64,000 nucleotides of DNA, taken from positions 1 to 64,000 of IMG/VR virus record IMGVR_UViG_3300048672_000219; one strand, 5' to 3'. This document shows positions 1 through 8,445 of the stretch, one piece after another (position 1 is the first letter of the stretch; every line of letters begins with the position of its first letter). The notes under the pieces were generated by a model that saw nothing but the letters and a program-made list of their open reading frames with translations, searched no databases and was not told where the DNA came from. This DNA comes from a virus. A program made the position numbers and the translations under genes.

Positions 1-1
1 C

Positions 2-37
2 ATCTTAACAAAGCTCGACTCCAAGCAAGACAAATAA
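2..37 (+). CDS. C-terminal tail of an upstream gene (partial)
   Basis: Frame 2 is open from the window edge and ends in TAA after a short, charged tail (ILTKLDSKQDK). Frame 1 is also open but belongs to the endolysin, which has its own ATG and ribosome binding site. The gene would continue outside the window; nothing about its function can be seen. Confidence 0.35.
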   Translation: MLTKLDSKQDK

Positions 38-96
38 TATGGAACAAGGACGACACAGAAGCGTCCCTTCATAATGATACAACGAAAGGAATAACA

Positions 97-741
97 ATGC
101 AAATTACAAAAGAACAACTCGTAAAGATTATGCCAAAGCTGGCTAATCATCCAACTCTTGATAGCAAGCTGATTGCCATTAACAACACAGTAGAGCGTTT
201 TGGTATTACATCGAAAGAGAACACAGCAGCATTTCTAGCCACTCTGGCTTTGGAGAGCAATCAACTCACTACGTATTCAGAAAACCTAAGCTATTCGGCA
301 GAACGATTGCTGGAAGTGTTCCCAAAGTATTTTAACAAAGACAATGTAGAAGAATACGCATTCAAGCCCAACAAGATTGCCTCTCGTGTGTATGGTAATC
401 GTATGGGGAATGGAGACGAACGTACCGGAGAAGGATACATCTTCTGTGGTGCTGGTGCAATTCAAATCACTGGAAAGAACAATCACATGGCTTGTGCCTC
501 CTACTTTGGCATTGCTCTGCATGATATTGGTGCATGGTTGCGAGTGGATAAGGGGGCTATTCTGTCTGCGGGCTACTTTTGGCAGACACATAAGATTGGT
601 GAGTATGCTGACAAAGAAGACTTGGATGGCGTGAGGGATTTGGTGAACATTGGACATAAAACTGGTGCTCAAGGTGATGCCATAGGATTCCGAGAGTTTA
701 AAACGTATTATAATGCCGCCAAAAAGGCGCTAGGAGCTTAA
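97..741 (+). CDS. GH19-type (chitinase-like) endolysin
   Basis: 214 aa. It should hydrolyse the glycan strands of host peptidoglycan at the end of infection. The GH19 pattern seen in many phage lysins is present: a first acidic residue in FLATLALES (Glu53), a second acidic cluster in NRMGNGDERTGEGY (residues 101-114), then GAGAIQITGKNNH (118-130), the counterpart of the usual GRGxxQLTGxxNY. The length fits single-domain GH19 endolysins. No signal peptide or SAR segment is apparent, so release should need a holin. Start ATG97 is preceded by GAAAGGAA; the frame is open upstream to the window edge, but the site and family length favour ATG97. The next gene begins three bases after the stop. Confidence 0.9.
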   Translation: MQITKEQLVKIMPKLANHPTLDSKLIAINNTVERFGITSKENTAAFLATLALESNQLTTYSENLSYSAERLLEVFPKYFNKDNVEEYAFKPNKIASRVYGNRMGNGDERTGEGYIFCGAGAIQITGKNNHMACASYFGIALHDIGAWLRVDKGAILSAGYFWQTHKIGEYADKEDLDGVRDLVNIGHKTGAQGDAIGFREFKTYYNAAKKALGA

Positions 742-744
742 ATT

Positions 745-939
745 ATGGGTAAGATGAGGGATTATGCCAACTACGTCGCTGACAGGCTCACAGAGCCTTC
801 TACGTGGCAAGGAATTGGCTTTGTTGTGGCTCTAACGGGCAGCAAAATTGGTATGGGAATGGATTGGGGGCAAGCTGCTGGACTTGGCGGTATTATCTCA
901 GCAGCAATTAAGATGATTCTCCCAGACAAGAAGGACTAG
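745..939 (+). CDS. holin-like small membrane protein
   Basis: 64 aa between endolysin and spanins, the usual place for a holin. Two hydrophobic stretches, about residues 20-35 (WQGIGFVVALTGSKIGMG) and 43-58 (AAGLGGIISAAIKMIL), with a charged C-terminus (PDKKD) are consistent with a small two-segment holin. Identification rests on position and topology, not on a recognised family motif; an antiholin or other lysis accessory protein is possible. Confidence 0.65.
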   Translation: MGKMRDYANYVADRLTEPSTWQGIGFVVALTGSKIGMGMDWGQAAGLGGIISAAIKMILPDKKD

Positions 940-940
940 C

Positions 941-1510
941 ATGTTCCCCTATTTGACATTGGCTAAATGGGGGTCTGCTCTAGCTTTGCTCATTGCCGCT
1001 TTCTTCTATGGTCATCACATTGGTGCTCAGAGTGTTCAGAGTGCTTGGGATCATAGTAAATTTGAAGAACAGCAATCAACAATCGGATTAGTTGTAGATA
1101 GAGCTAAAGCTATTGCAGATACAATTGTAGACAACAACATTAAGAATGTGGAGGTGAGCAATGCACATCAACAACAAGTGGATAAGCTTGGTAAGGACTT
1201 GGCTGACGCTAGGGCTACTATTAAGCGCAATGGCGGGTTGCAATACCGTGACAGTGAAGCCAACACCACTACCGGAGATTCCAAAGCCAGTGGCAACAGC
1301 GGATATGATGCAGACGCTGCCGGAACGAGGACACTTCCTGAAAGCATTACAGAACAGCTTCTCAACAACGCAGCAGAAGCAGACAGAGTTACAGAAGTAG
1401 CAAGGGCTTGTCAGAATTGGGTTGTTACACACGGATTCTATTCAAGCAATCAAGACACTGACAATAAAAAAGAAGAAGCCCCTGTTAAGGAAGCTTCCTC
1501 TGGAAATTGA
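941..1510 (+). CDS. Rz: i-spanin (Rz-like inner-membrane spanin)
   Basis: 189 aa. An N-terminal membrane anchor (about residues 8-25, WGSALALLIAAFFYGHHIGA) is followed by a long charged periplasmic region with coiled-coil character (residues 35-95). This is Rz architecture. The protein would pair with the lipoprotein encoded inside its own gene to bridge the inner and outer membranes and fuse them during lysis. The start follows the holin stop with one base between. A terminator lies about 140 bases beyond the stop. Confidence 0.85.
   Translation: MFPYLTLAKWGSALALLIAAFFYGHHIGAQSVQSAWDHSKFEEQQSTIGLVVDRAKAIADTIVDNNIKNVEVSNAHQQQVDKLGKDLADARATIKRNGGLQYRDSEANTTTGDSKASGNSGYDADAAGTRTLPESITEQLLNNAAEADRVTEVARACQNWVVTHGFYSSNQDTDNKKEEAPVKEASSGN
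1161..1400 (+). CDS. Rz1: o-spanin (Rz1-like lipoprotein), embedded in Rz
   Basis: 79 aa wholly inside the Rz gene in another frame. It starts at ATG1161 behind GAGGTGAGCA. The protein has a basic N-terminus, a hydrophobic stretch (TWLTLGLLLSAMAG) and a lipobox-like AMAGC, so the mature lipoprotein would begin at Cys27. A proline-rich segment follows (KPTPLPEIPKP), typical of Rz1. It would be exported, lipidated and anchored in the outer membrane. The embedded arrangement is the lambda-type one and implies an outer membrane, hence a Gram-negative host. Confidence 0.88.
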   Translation: MHINNKWISLVRTWLTLGLLLSAMAGCNTVTVKPTPLPEIPKPVATADMMQTLPERGHFLKALQNSFSTTQQKQTELQK

Positions 1511-1647
1511 CGTAGGGAAGTGCTCTTGCGGCATTTCCAGTCTTTGTTTAGGTTTGATTACATGTAATATACAATTCAGCCCTAAAGGGCTGTAGCCATC
1601 TTTAGATGACAATTTATTGTTGGAGGGAGCAATATAGGCTCTCTTTT

Positions 1648-1682
1648 AGCCCACTCTCCGAAAGGATTGTGGGCTTCTTTTT
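1648..1682 (+). terminator. rho-independent terminator after the lysis cassette
   Basis: AGCCCAC (1648-1654) pairs with GTGGGCT (1669-1675), followed by TCTTTTT. The T-run is only on the + side, so it terminates the rightward lysis transcript; the leftward gene at 1681 converges on it. A second hairpin, CAGCCC-TAAA-GGGCTG, lies at 1577-1592 without a T-run. Confidence 0.88.
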
Positions 1683-1863
1683 ATGCGAAAATAACAAGAA
1701 GAATACTCACGAGTGCAATCAAACCATGAATGTAAGACTTCAATGCATCACTCTGAATAGAGTGTTCTACAATCCTCGGATGTTGTCCGTAGATTGCTTT
1801 ATGCAGGTAGTCTAAAGCACTCGCCCCAAACACCACGAACAACATTGCGAGGAATATTTTCAT
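1681..1863 (-). CDS. small membrane protein
   Basis: 60 aa with an N-terminal hydrophobic segment (residues 3-18, signal-peptide-like) and a C-terminal one (residues 45-60). Start ATG1863 lies three bases after the stop of the preceding coiled-coil gene, implying translational coupling. No family recognised. Last gene of the leftward block. Confidence 0.65.
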   Translation of the reverse strand: MKIFLAMLFVVFGASALDYLHKAIYGQHPRIVEHSIQSDALKSYIHGLIALVSILLVIFA

Positions 1864-1866
1864 GGC

Positions 1867-2241
1867 TTAACTCAGTTCTTCTTCTAGGGCTTCAAACAGT
1901 TCGCCCTTGTCAATTACTTTCTTCACAGCTTCTTGTTCCTTATTGCGTGCTACAAAGAATGCTTTCAGTTCAGCAGGCTTATAGCCGGATGCTTTGGAGG
2001 CAGCTTTCAGAGCTTGCTTCAGTTCTTTCTCAAGCTCACTGATTTCTTCCAGCACAGCCTTCATGTCGTCATCTTGCTCGACATAGGATTTCAGTGCTTC
2101 CTGAGATTCCTTTACAGCAGCAGCCAGTTCTTGAGCTTTCTCATCGCTTTCTTTGAAGTCTGCAATGATGTCTTTCTTTGCTTTGATTTGTCGGATATAC
2201 GGGCTAATTTCTTGTGCATACGCGATTAGTGCTTGAGTCAT
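1867..2241 (-). CDS. coiled-coil protein of unknown function
   Basis: 124 aa, very rich in Glu, Lys and Ala with heptad-like spacing through residues 20-85 (for example ELAAAVKESQEALKSYVEQ), so largely helical. Strong site AAGGAGA before ATG2241. It follows the 49-aa membrane protein and is coupled to the 60-aa membrane protein downstream. No recognised family. Confidence 0.7.
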   Translation of the reverse strand: MTQALIAYAQEISPYIRQIKAKKDIIADFKESDEKAQELAAAVKESQEALKSYVEQDDDMKAVLEEISELEKELKQALKAASKASGYKPAELKAFFVARNKEQEAVKKVIDKGELFEALEEELS

Positions 2242-2250
2242 ATTTTCTCC

Positions 2251-2400
2251 TTAGTTAGTCATCAATTTCACAGTGGTTACAATAATCCATAGACAGCCGC
2301 TACAGAAGGCTAGAAGTGGTAACAGAATAACTCCTACACCAATTAGCCAGCCTACAGTGCCTAGAAGGCTCTGGCCTAGTTCTTTAAATAGTTGTTTCAT
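2251..2400 (-). CDS. small membrane protein (49 aa)
   Basis: 49 aa: MKQLFKELGQSLLGTVGWLI and onward, with one long hydrophobic stretch (residues 11-41) and a C-terminus with Lys and Thr. AAAGGAGAAAC directly precedes the ATG. It is the first gene behind the promoter at 2440-2468. Confidence 0.65.
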   Translation of the reverse strand: MKQLFKELGQSLLGTVGWLIGVGVILLPLLAFCSGCLWIIVTTVKLMTN

Positions 2401-2439
2401 GTTTCTCCTTTAAGTTCCCACAAACATATTGTAACGCTC

Positions 2440-2468
2440 ATTCTACGCTTGTGGGAATTGTTTGTCAA
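2440..2468 (-). promoter_or_regulatory. sigma70-type promoter within an inverted repeat
   Basis: Read leftward: TTGACA (2463-2468), 17-bp spacer, TAGAAT (2440-2445). A 9-bp inverted repeat TTCCCACAA / TTGTGGGAA (2416-2424 and 2450-2458, approximate) brackets the -10 region and could be an operator. The start of the transcript, AATGAGCGTTACA, is shared with the promoter at 14454-14483. Confidence 0.8.
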
Positions 2469-2471
2469 TGA

Positions 2472-2690
2472 TTATTTGAACATTTGTTGTAGGCCGGAGA
2501 ATCCGTTGCAGAACAGCTTGCCGTCTTTGTAGAACTGAGGGACAGCCTTGTGACCCTCGGCACGTACAAATGCCATAGCCTCTGCATCTTCATCCACCTT
2601 CACTACTTCGTATGCAACATTGTTCTTGTCTAGCAGAGCAAATGCTTTATTGCAATTCACACAGTTAGCTTTACTGTACACTAAAATCAT
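2472..2690 (-). CDS. NrdH/glutaredoxin-like redoxin
   Basis: 72 aa with the redox motif CVNC near the N-terminus, VPQF at the cis-proline position and GFSG near the C-terminus, as in NrdH-type redoxins. It should reduce ribonucleotide reductase, whose genes lie directly upstream. The reading frame opens with a TTG six bases earlier, but ATG2690 has better spacing to GTGAGG. The start lies within the end of nrdB (about 20 bases of overlap). Confidence 0.85.
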   Translation of the reverse strand: MILVYSKANCVNCNKAFALLDKNNVAYEVVKVDEDAEAMAFVRAEGHKAVPQFYKDGKLFCNGFSGLQQMFK

Positions 2691-3762
2691 ATTCAATTAC
2701 CTCACTTCCAATATCGTCAATAATAATATTCAATGCATAGTTTGCACTGTCAGCCTCTTGTTGAGCATTCTGATTCTTATTCAGATCAAGCCAGTTGTCC
2801 ATGTACTTCAAAGGATTCTTCTTAATCACAGTATGCTCAATACCAAACACACTATACACATCCTGAGCATTATAGTCAACCCATTCAATCAGAAGTTTTT
2901 CATTCAGCCCAACAACTTTACGACCTTCCGAGAACAGATATTTGCTCCACACATATTCAGCCTGTACGACAGAAACAATCAGTGCAGTGATATCTTGCTT
3001 GTTCTTTTCAAGCCATGCTTTACCACGTTCAGTGGATAGCTCAATCTCAAGAGCAAGTTTGCCAATTTCTGCATGAATGAATCGCTCATCTTGCATAATC
3101 TTTTGCACAAGCTTACCGATGGCTTGGAAGAATCCTTGCTCTACGACAGCAAAGGTTGCTGCAAACGAAGCCATAAATTGTAGACGTTCAAGACAATACA
3201 AAGCAGACACACCAAACATAATGGCACTGTATTGCTTATCTACGTCCGTACAACCTAGCATCTTTTCAGCACCTACACGCTTCAGGTTTGAGAAGATATT
3301 TGCAATAGGGGTGAGTCGTTCAAACATCTCATCATTACGCATAATCTTCTCAAACACTTCTTGTGGGTCTGGGATACATTGCCGAACAATCTCCGAGTAT
3401 GTTAGTGCATGAAGCACTTCAATCTCAGACACTTTCAGTACAGCAGCCCAATACTCACTGTTCGTGACGAATGGTGCAAACAAAGGTGCAATAGATCGGC
3501 TGGCTATAGAGTCAGCCTCCCATTGAAGGGAAAGATTCTCCACCATCAAGTCACGAGCTTCTTTAGGGCAAGTGAGCATGTCAATACGACTCTGTTCCAA
3601 ACTCAGTTCATCCTCGCTCCAATCAGCAGCTTTCTGATTCTTGTAAAGCTTGAACAGCTTTGGATGAACCGTATTGATACTGTCATACAGTGCAGGGTCT
3701 TGACCAAGAAACAAACTATAGTTGCCCTTTTTGTATTCGTCATTGTTTCGATTAAATACCAT
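2671..3762 (-). CDS. nrdB: class I ribonucleotide reductase small subunit (R2)
   Basis: 363 aa. It houses the di-iron centre and tyrosyl radical for NDP reduction by NrdA. The first ligand set can be read at positions equal to the E. coli numbering: Asp84, Glu115, His118 and the radical Tyr122 in EVLHALTY. The second set is Glu192 and, in DERFIH, Glu226 with His230. That last spacing is ExxxH rather than the usual ExxH, which is odd and may be a local insertion. ATG3762 has AAGGAGATGTA before it. The gene follows nrdA by nine bases and overlaps the redoxin gene, so the three form one operon. Confidence 0.93.
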   Translation of the reverse strand: MVFNRNNDEYKKGNYSLFLGQDPALYDSINTVHPKLFKLYKNQKAADWSEDELSLEQSRIDMLTCPKEARDLMVENLSLQWEADSIASRSIAPLFAPFVTNSEYWAAVLKVSEIEVLHALTYSEIVRQCIPDPQEVFEKIMRNDEMFERLTPIANIFSNLKRVGAEKMLGCTDVDKQYSAIMFGVSALYCLERLQFMASFAATFAVVEQGFFQAIGKLVQKIMQDERFIHAEIGKLALEIELSTERGKAWLEKNKQDITALIVSVVQAEYVWSKYLFSEGRKVVGLNEKLLIEWVDYNAQDVYSVFGIEHTVIKKNPLKYMDNWLDLNKNQNAQQEADSANYALNIIIDDIGSEVIEYDFSVQ

Positions 3763-3771
3763 TACATCTCC

Positions 3772-6700
3772 TTATAGTTTGCAGCTTTCACAATCATCTT
3801 CTACCTTCAAGCCAGCGGCAGTGTTTGTGTAATACTTTGTCTTCATGCCGCACTTAATACGATAGAACCAATTAGATAGCAACTCTTTCGCACTAATTTG
3901 CTTTGGCTTACCTTCTTCAAATTGACGGTAATCGTCTGCGCTGATAGCTTGCCCACAGAACTTTTGGAAAATCGCATACATCTCAATCAGGTCTTTAGTT
4001 GCCACATCGTAAGCAGACTGATAGAAGCCTTTGAGCTTCTCCAAATCTGGTGCCAAGAATACAGTTTTGTTTGTACCAGAAGTTTTTACCACAACAAGTT
4101 CACGCACAGGGTACAGTGAATTAGTAGTGTTACCAGCAATGCTGCTACTCTCAACCGGCATGAATGCTTCTAACACACTGTTACGCATACCGTACAACTT
4201 AATCTCTTCTCGCAACCCTTCCCAATCCAGCAGCAACGGTTGATCCATAATATTGTCCACATGTTTTGCATACGTGTCAATTGGCAACCAGCCTTCTGCA
4301 TACTTAGTTTTGTCAAACCATTCGCACTTACCGCGTTCCTTTGCCAAACGCACAGAGGCTTTATGAAGATAAAAACTGTGCATTTCTGCCAAGCGGTGCA
4401 TGTAAGCTTTACCTTCCGTACTGTCGTAAGTCAGCCCCTTAGTTGCCATGTCGTGAGCTAGGTTTGTGATACCAATACCAGCAGAGCGACGAGCTTGTGC
4501 AGTACGTTTAAGATGGTGGAACGGGTAATCCATAATACTAATTACATTGTCCACCATCTTCAGAGCCAGATAAGCCGTTTCTTCATAATCCTCTGGAGCC
4601 ACCTTACCGGCTACAATTGCTGCCAAATTGCAAAGACCAATTTCTCCAGTTGCTTCTTCTGAATATAAGTCTGTGACATTCTTATATTCATTTGTCGGTA
4701 GGCCGATTTCTTGGCATTGTCCTGTCAGAATACCATTGAACATTCCCAAGTGACGTTTATGCTCAGTAAAGCAGTACGTGTCGTCGTAACGACCTTCATC
4801 AATAACACTTTCAATCTTAATAAACTGAGAGCATTCTCGGTTAGGTCGATGGCTTGTCACAATCAGTCTACGAGTTTTAAGTCCCATATCTGCAAGTTTA
4901 CTCAATCCATCGTTGCCAATCAGAAGACGATAAGAAGTTTTGCATTGATACATTTTCTTTTGACCCGTCCCATCATTTGCGGGAAGTGGTCGCATAGCTG
5001 CTTTCGCATTCATGGTAACTTTAGAGCGAACACCTGTAGTTTGCAACATCATTTGCACTTCTTTTAAAAACTCTGGCTCAACGCTGCCAATTTGGTAAGA
5101 TTGAGTATTTCCATTTACAGAAACTGTTCCATCTGAATCCATCAAACCAGCCAGCCATTCAAGCCGAGATTTGATTGAGTACTGACAATCCGGTACAAAA
5201 AACTTTTCTTTCAATTTAGTCGTGTGAGCATAAATTCGATCTTGATTTGGTTGAACAATCTTATCTACAAATATGTCCTTCAACTCATCAAAAATGGCTT
5301 TCTTTTCGCCGTAAAAATACAGACGCTGTTTGTTCCCAACCACACAACCATCACCAGAGTAGAATCCGTTTGCATAAGCATGGTCTAGCTCAAGAGTTCC
5401 CTCGATGATGGGCAGATCAAACTTAATCAGTTTATCGCCTTTTTGCAAATCTTTTGCCCGTTTTTCAATTGTCCAAGTGGTTCCACCTGTATTTCTTACA
5501 GACAGATAAAACTTGTGATCTTCCGTGCATTCCAACTCAAAACCATCCTTTGTTACAACACGCAGAAGTTTCCGGTTCTCACCAGTCTTAACCACATCTA
5601 CCAAAGACCACTCTTTACCGTTCCAAATCTCTACTTTTTGATCGCGTAGGGATGAAATCTCTTTGTAACCATCTTTAGTAAGAATGCGAGTTTCTGGTGC
5701 CACACATAAATTGCTGCTCCAAATCGTGTCCTTAAATGGTGTATGTCGATTCATTTCATAAGTGTTGTGTTCATACATACGACCAGTCTCTTGTTGCATA
5801 CGCAGAAACTCAAGAGCCAGCTTACGAGCATTGATAAACTTCCGCTTACCAGTGGTAGCATACTTCTCATAAAGTTCTACAAAACCTTTGTAGTCGTCAG
5901 AGTACATTTTCTTGTACAGGTCTGGTGCAGCTTTAAAACTAATCAGCATCCACTTCTCATTCTTTGCAGCCTTCTCTGCAAAATACGGATGGTATCCAAA
6001 ACTATAGTCAATGCCGCCAATCTTTTGCTTTGCTACAGTGGTGGGATGACGCAAACGCAACAGAGTTTCCACTTCAGGGTCAAGGCAATTAAAATGCACA
6101 GTAGCAGCACCACCACGACCACCTTGTAGGTTAGCGTGTACAGCCGCCTCAGTGGCACGATAGTAGGGCAGTTTGCCAGAATGCTTGATCGTATTGTTTC
6201 GCACTCCATCACCTTTACTGCGAGTCTCAATGTAGCCACCAATACCAGCACTAGCACAAGTCATAGTGTAAGCAATGTGATCCCCCGCAGCCAAGCTACC
6301 AGCATCGTCACCGGACTTAAACACGCAGCAAGAAGCATAGCTTCGTTTCTCAGTGCCAAGATTTACAATGTTAGGCGTTGGTGCATTAATATTGCTTTCA
6401 CTAAACTTCTTGTAATACTTAATAACTTCTTCAACTCGCGTACCTACAGGCTCATCTTTGCATACACCCAAAGCCATGCGCATCCATACAAATGCAGGAG
6501 ACTCTAGTGCAATATTCTTTTCAATATCTCGCAGAGCATACTTAGTAGAGATTTGATGAATTACCGAATGCACACTGTTCAAGTCTTTATTATGGTCAAT
6601 TACACCTTGCAGAATATTCAGTTCGTAATCCGAGTAGCCCATGTTTTCCCACAGACCAGACACAACCATCTTATGATACATTTCTGGCATTGTTGGGATA

Positions 6701-6981
6701 TGATCGTGACCGCCAAAGGCTTGCTTATAAACATCGCCAATTAGAAGTCGTCCAGCCATCAGCATGTGCGGCGTGTCTTCCATATCCATACATGCTTGGA
6801 TCATTGCATTTTGCAGTTCTACAGTGGTGCATTCTTCTGGCAGCTTCTTATAAGTTTCTGCCACAATACCAAACCAGTCCGCACCAACTTCTCCTGCCCA
6901 TTTTGCCCAACGTGTAAGCTTCTCTGGGTCGAAAGCTTCTACGTCACCATTGCGTTTCTTAACCAGAATAGTTTTACTCAA
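3772..6981 (-). CDS. nrdA: class I ribonucleotide reductase large subunit with intein
   Basis: 1069 aa precursor, about 739 aa after splicing. N-terminal ATP-cone (ILVKKRNGDVEAFDPEKL), catalytic Cys in YASCCVF (218/219), EIGLCN after the intein for the partner Cys, and a C-terminal CESCKL tail that takes electrons from the redoxin. Residues 426-755 are an intein inserted exactly before the Cys of NL-CQEIGLP, the counterpart of the E. coli thiyl-radical Cys439. The start is TTG6981, overlapping the previous stop as TTGA, with GGAGAG eight bases upstream; no in-frame ATG is better placed. It reduces NDPs to dNDPs for phage replication. Confidence 0.95.
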   Translation of the reverse strand: MSKTILVKKRNGDVEAFDPEKLTRWAKWAGEVGADWFGIVAETYKKLPEECTTVELQNAMIQACMDMEDTPHMLMAGRLLIGDVYKQAFGGHDHIPTMPEMYHKMVVSGLWENMGYSDYELNILQGVIDHNKDLNSVHSVIHQISTKYALRDIEKNIALESPAFVWMRMALGVCKDEPVGTRVEEVIKYYKKFSESNINAPTPNIVNLGTEKRSYASCCVFKSGDDAGSLAAGDHIAYTMTCASAGIGGYIETRSKGDGVRNNTIKHSGKLPYYRATEAAVHANLQGGRGGAATVHFNCLDPEVETLLRLRHPTTVAKQKIGGIDYSFGYHPYFAEKAAKNEKWMLISFKAAPDLYKKMYSDDYKGFVELYEKYATTGKRKFINARKLALEFLRMQQETGRMYEHNTYEMNRHTPFKDTIWSSNLCVAPETRILTKDGYKEISSLRDQKVEIWNGKEWSLVDVVKTGENRKLLRVVTKDGFELECTEDHKFYLSVRNTGGTTWTIEKRAKDLQKGDKLIKFDLPIIEGTLELDHAYANGFYSGDGCVVGNKQRLYFYGEKKAIFDELKDIFVDKIVQPNQDRIYAHTTKLKEKFFVPDCQYSIKSRLEWLAGLMDSDGTVSVNGNTQSYQIGSVEPEFLKEVQMMLQTTGVRSKVTMNAKAAMRPLPANDGTGQKKMYQCKTSYRLLIGNDGLSKLADMGLKTRRLIVTSHRPNRECSQFIKIESVIDEGRYDDTYCFTEHKRHLGMFNGILTGQCQEIGLPTNEYKNVTDLYSEEATGEIGLCNLAAIVAGKVAPEDYEETAYLALKMVDNVISIMDYPFHHLKRTAQARRSAGIGITNLAHDMATKGLTYDSTEGKAYMHRLAEMHSFYLHKASVRLAKERGKCEWFDKTKYAEGWLPIDTYAKHVDNIMDQPLLLDWEGLREEIKLYGMRNSVLEAFMPVESSSIAGNTTNSLYPVRELVVVKTSGTNKTVFLAPDLEKLKGFYQSAYDVATKDLIEMYAIFQKFCGQAISADDYRQFEEGKPKQISAKELLSNWFYRIKCGMKTKYYTNTAAGLKVEDDCESCKL
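4717..5706 (-). mobile_element. intein in NrdA with LAGLIDADG endonuclease
   Basis: 330 aa, from Cys426 (CVAPETRILTKDGY, splicing block A) to Gln755 (MFNGILTGQ, block F), followed by extein Cys756. Two LAGLIDADG-like helices are visible: NGFYSGDGCV (538-547) and LAGLMDSDGTV (610-620). The C-terminal intein residue is Gln instead of the usual Asn, and there is no penultimate His (GQ). Gln-ending inteins are known as a minority class, so splicing is plausible, but here it is inferred. Confidence 0.93.
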
Positions 6982-7574
6982 TTATTCTCTCCATTCAATT
7001 TAAACTTACGTTGTTTCTTCTTACGAGGCTTTGAATGTTCCTCTTCCTTGTGGTAGTCTTCATGCATCTTATATGCACCACTCTTCAAGAACTGACTACC
7101 ACGTACATGATACAGAATATCATTTAATTGGTCAATCTCTTTTGTAATACGTTCAGATTCCTCTGGGTCACAGTAATGGTCAAGAATGTTCATAATCTCT
7201 CGTTGTTGCTTCTCATCGCTAGAATATAGAGTTTCATAACTCACTTGCACATTAGCTCGTTCTAGCAGGTCTTTGGCAAGCTCTCGGTCTGTGTAGCTTG
7301 CAGCAATTGCCCTATCCATTGCATCGTAATATACGCTGTTTACGTGTTTGCGCAGAAGTGAAATTTCACCCGACACAAGAAAGTTGATTACCACTTTACC
7401 TTGGAGATTGCGATGCTGACAAGCATCAATTTGAATGGGCTTGGAGATGTCAAAGCCTAACTCTTCAAGAACAGGTAAGAGCAAATAATCGTAGGCGGGG
7501 CTGACAATTTCTATATAGTTCAAGTGAGAGAGGCTTGAAACTAATTTGAGGTCAGTAACGCTGATAGTTCTCAA
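6978..7574 (-). CDS. protein of unknown function upstream of nrdA
   Basis: 198 aa. No family recognised. The N-terminal half has mixed alpha/beta character; residues 150-200 are strongly charged and basic (HSKPRKKKQRKFK), suggesting nucleic-acid contact. The frame has two nearby TTG codons; TTG7574 is preferred because GGAGGG lies seven bases upstream, whereas the one at 7580 abuts it. It is coupled to nrdA by the TTGA overlap. Confidence 0.65.
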   Translation of the reverse strand: MRTISVTDLKLVSSLSHLNYIEIVSPAYDYLLLPVLEELGFDISKPIQIDACQHRNLQGKVVINFLVSGEISLLRKHVNSVYYDAMDRAIAASYTDRELAKDLLERANVQVSYETLYSSDEKQQREIMNILDHYCDPEESERITKEIDQLNDILYHVRGSQFLKSGAYKMHEDYHKEEEHSKPRKKKQRKFKLNGENN

Positions 7575-7576
7575 GT

Positions 7577-8017
7577 TCAACCCTCCTTCGGAACAAACAT
7601 GGTCAGATCGACGCTTTCATAACTCTCTGGTTTTCTAATTTTGTTATTACCATCCTTCAGCACAAACACTTTATGTTTATTGTTCAGAGACACAGTGTAA
7701 CGTTCCTTATCAGCCTTGCTTACAGTAGATTTAAACTTGGACAGATTGTTCTCACACACTGCTGTCATGGCGTATTCTACGTTGTAGCCTTGCGCTTCCA
7801 GCATTTGAATCAGTCCATCTAACACTACACGAATGTCACAAGCGCCATCCAAAATACCAATCTTATTGCCTTGTTCAAATTCATCAATTAGCTCAGACAG
7901 TTCTTCAAAAATAAGGCTGATTTGATTATCAATTTTAGCATGTGTTACGTTGTCAAGATTCCCTGCAATTTCATTAAAGCGTTTCACGCTATTATATACT
8001 GCTTGATTATTCTTCAT
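7577..8017 (-). CDS. MazG-like / all-alpha NTP pyrophosphohydrolase
   Basis: 146 aa. The pattern IFEELSELIDEFE (Glu38, Glu39, Glu42, Glu46) followed by LDGACDIRVVLDG (Asp57, Asp61) is the metal-binding EExxE...DxxxD signature of the MazG/PRA-PH fold. Such phage enzymes hydrolyse (d)NTPs or related alarmones and often sit beside nucleotide-metabolism genes, as here. ATG8017 has AAAGGAAT before it. The C-terminal 50 residues are outside the usual core. Confidence 0.75.
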   Translation of the reverse strand: MKNNQAVYNSVKRFNEIAGNLDNVTHAKIDNQISLIFEELSELIDEFEQGNKIGILDGACDIRVVLDGLIQMLEAQGYNVEYAMTAVCENNLSKFKSTVSKADKERYTVSLNNKHKVFVLKDGNNKIRKPESYESVDLTMFVPKEG

Positions 8018-8058
8018 TTGATTCCTTTCAAAAGCTGTGAAACAATATTATAACATAT

Positions 8059-8445
8059 TTAGAATGTTTTGGAAATAGTCATCCAATGAGACATTTCACT
8101 ATTTATCAGTATCTTGTCCACATTCTGACAAGCCTTCATAACTTCTAATACCTGCTTTTCAAGTTCCTCGTACATTCCGTTAACCCAAGCACTCGGTGGA
8201 AATGTCATGAATTCTCTGTTGTTGTGGTTTTCAAAATAGTCCCACACAAATTCATCGGAGTATTCTTTCTTAGGGGTGTTTAGTAACTTTTGCAGCCATG
8301 TTCGTTGCTCAAGCTTTTGCCTTCCTTCAGATATTAACTCTACTTTCTTCGCTGCTCGTTTCTCTTCAATCCGTGCAAGAATTTCACTTCCGTGTTCCCA
8401 CACATATTCTTGAGACAGTTCTACGAAGCCGTTAATTTTTGCCAT
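8059..8445 (-). CDS. protein of unknown function
   Basis: 128 aa starting MAKINGFVELSQEYVWEHG. GGAGAGTG lies before ATG8445, inside the end of the phosphoesterase gene (14-base overlap). Mostly helical and charged, with a Trp/Phe-rich middle (YSDEFVWDYFENHNNREF). No recognised domain. Confidence 0.65.
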   Translation of the reverse strand: MAKINGFVELSQEYVWEHGSEILARIEEKRAAKKVELISEGRQKLEQRTWLQKLLNTPKKEYSDEFVWDYFENHNNREFMTFPPSAWVNGMYEELEKQVLEVMKACQNVDKILINSEMSHWMTISKTF

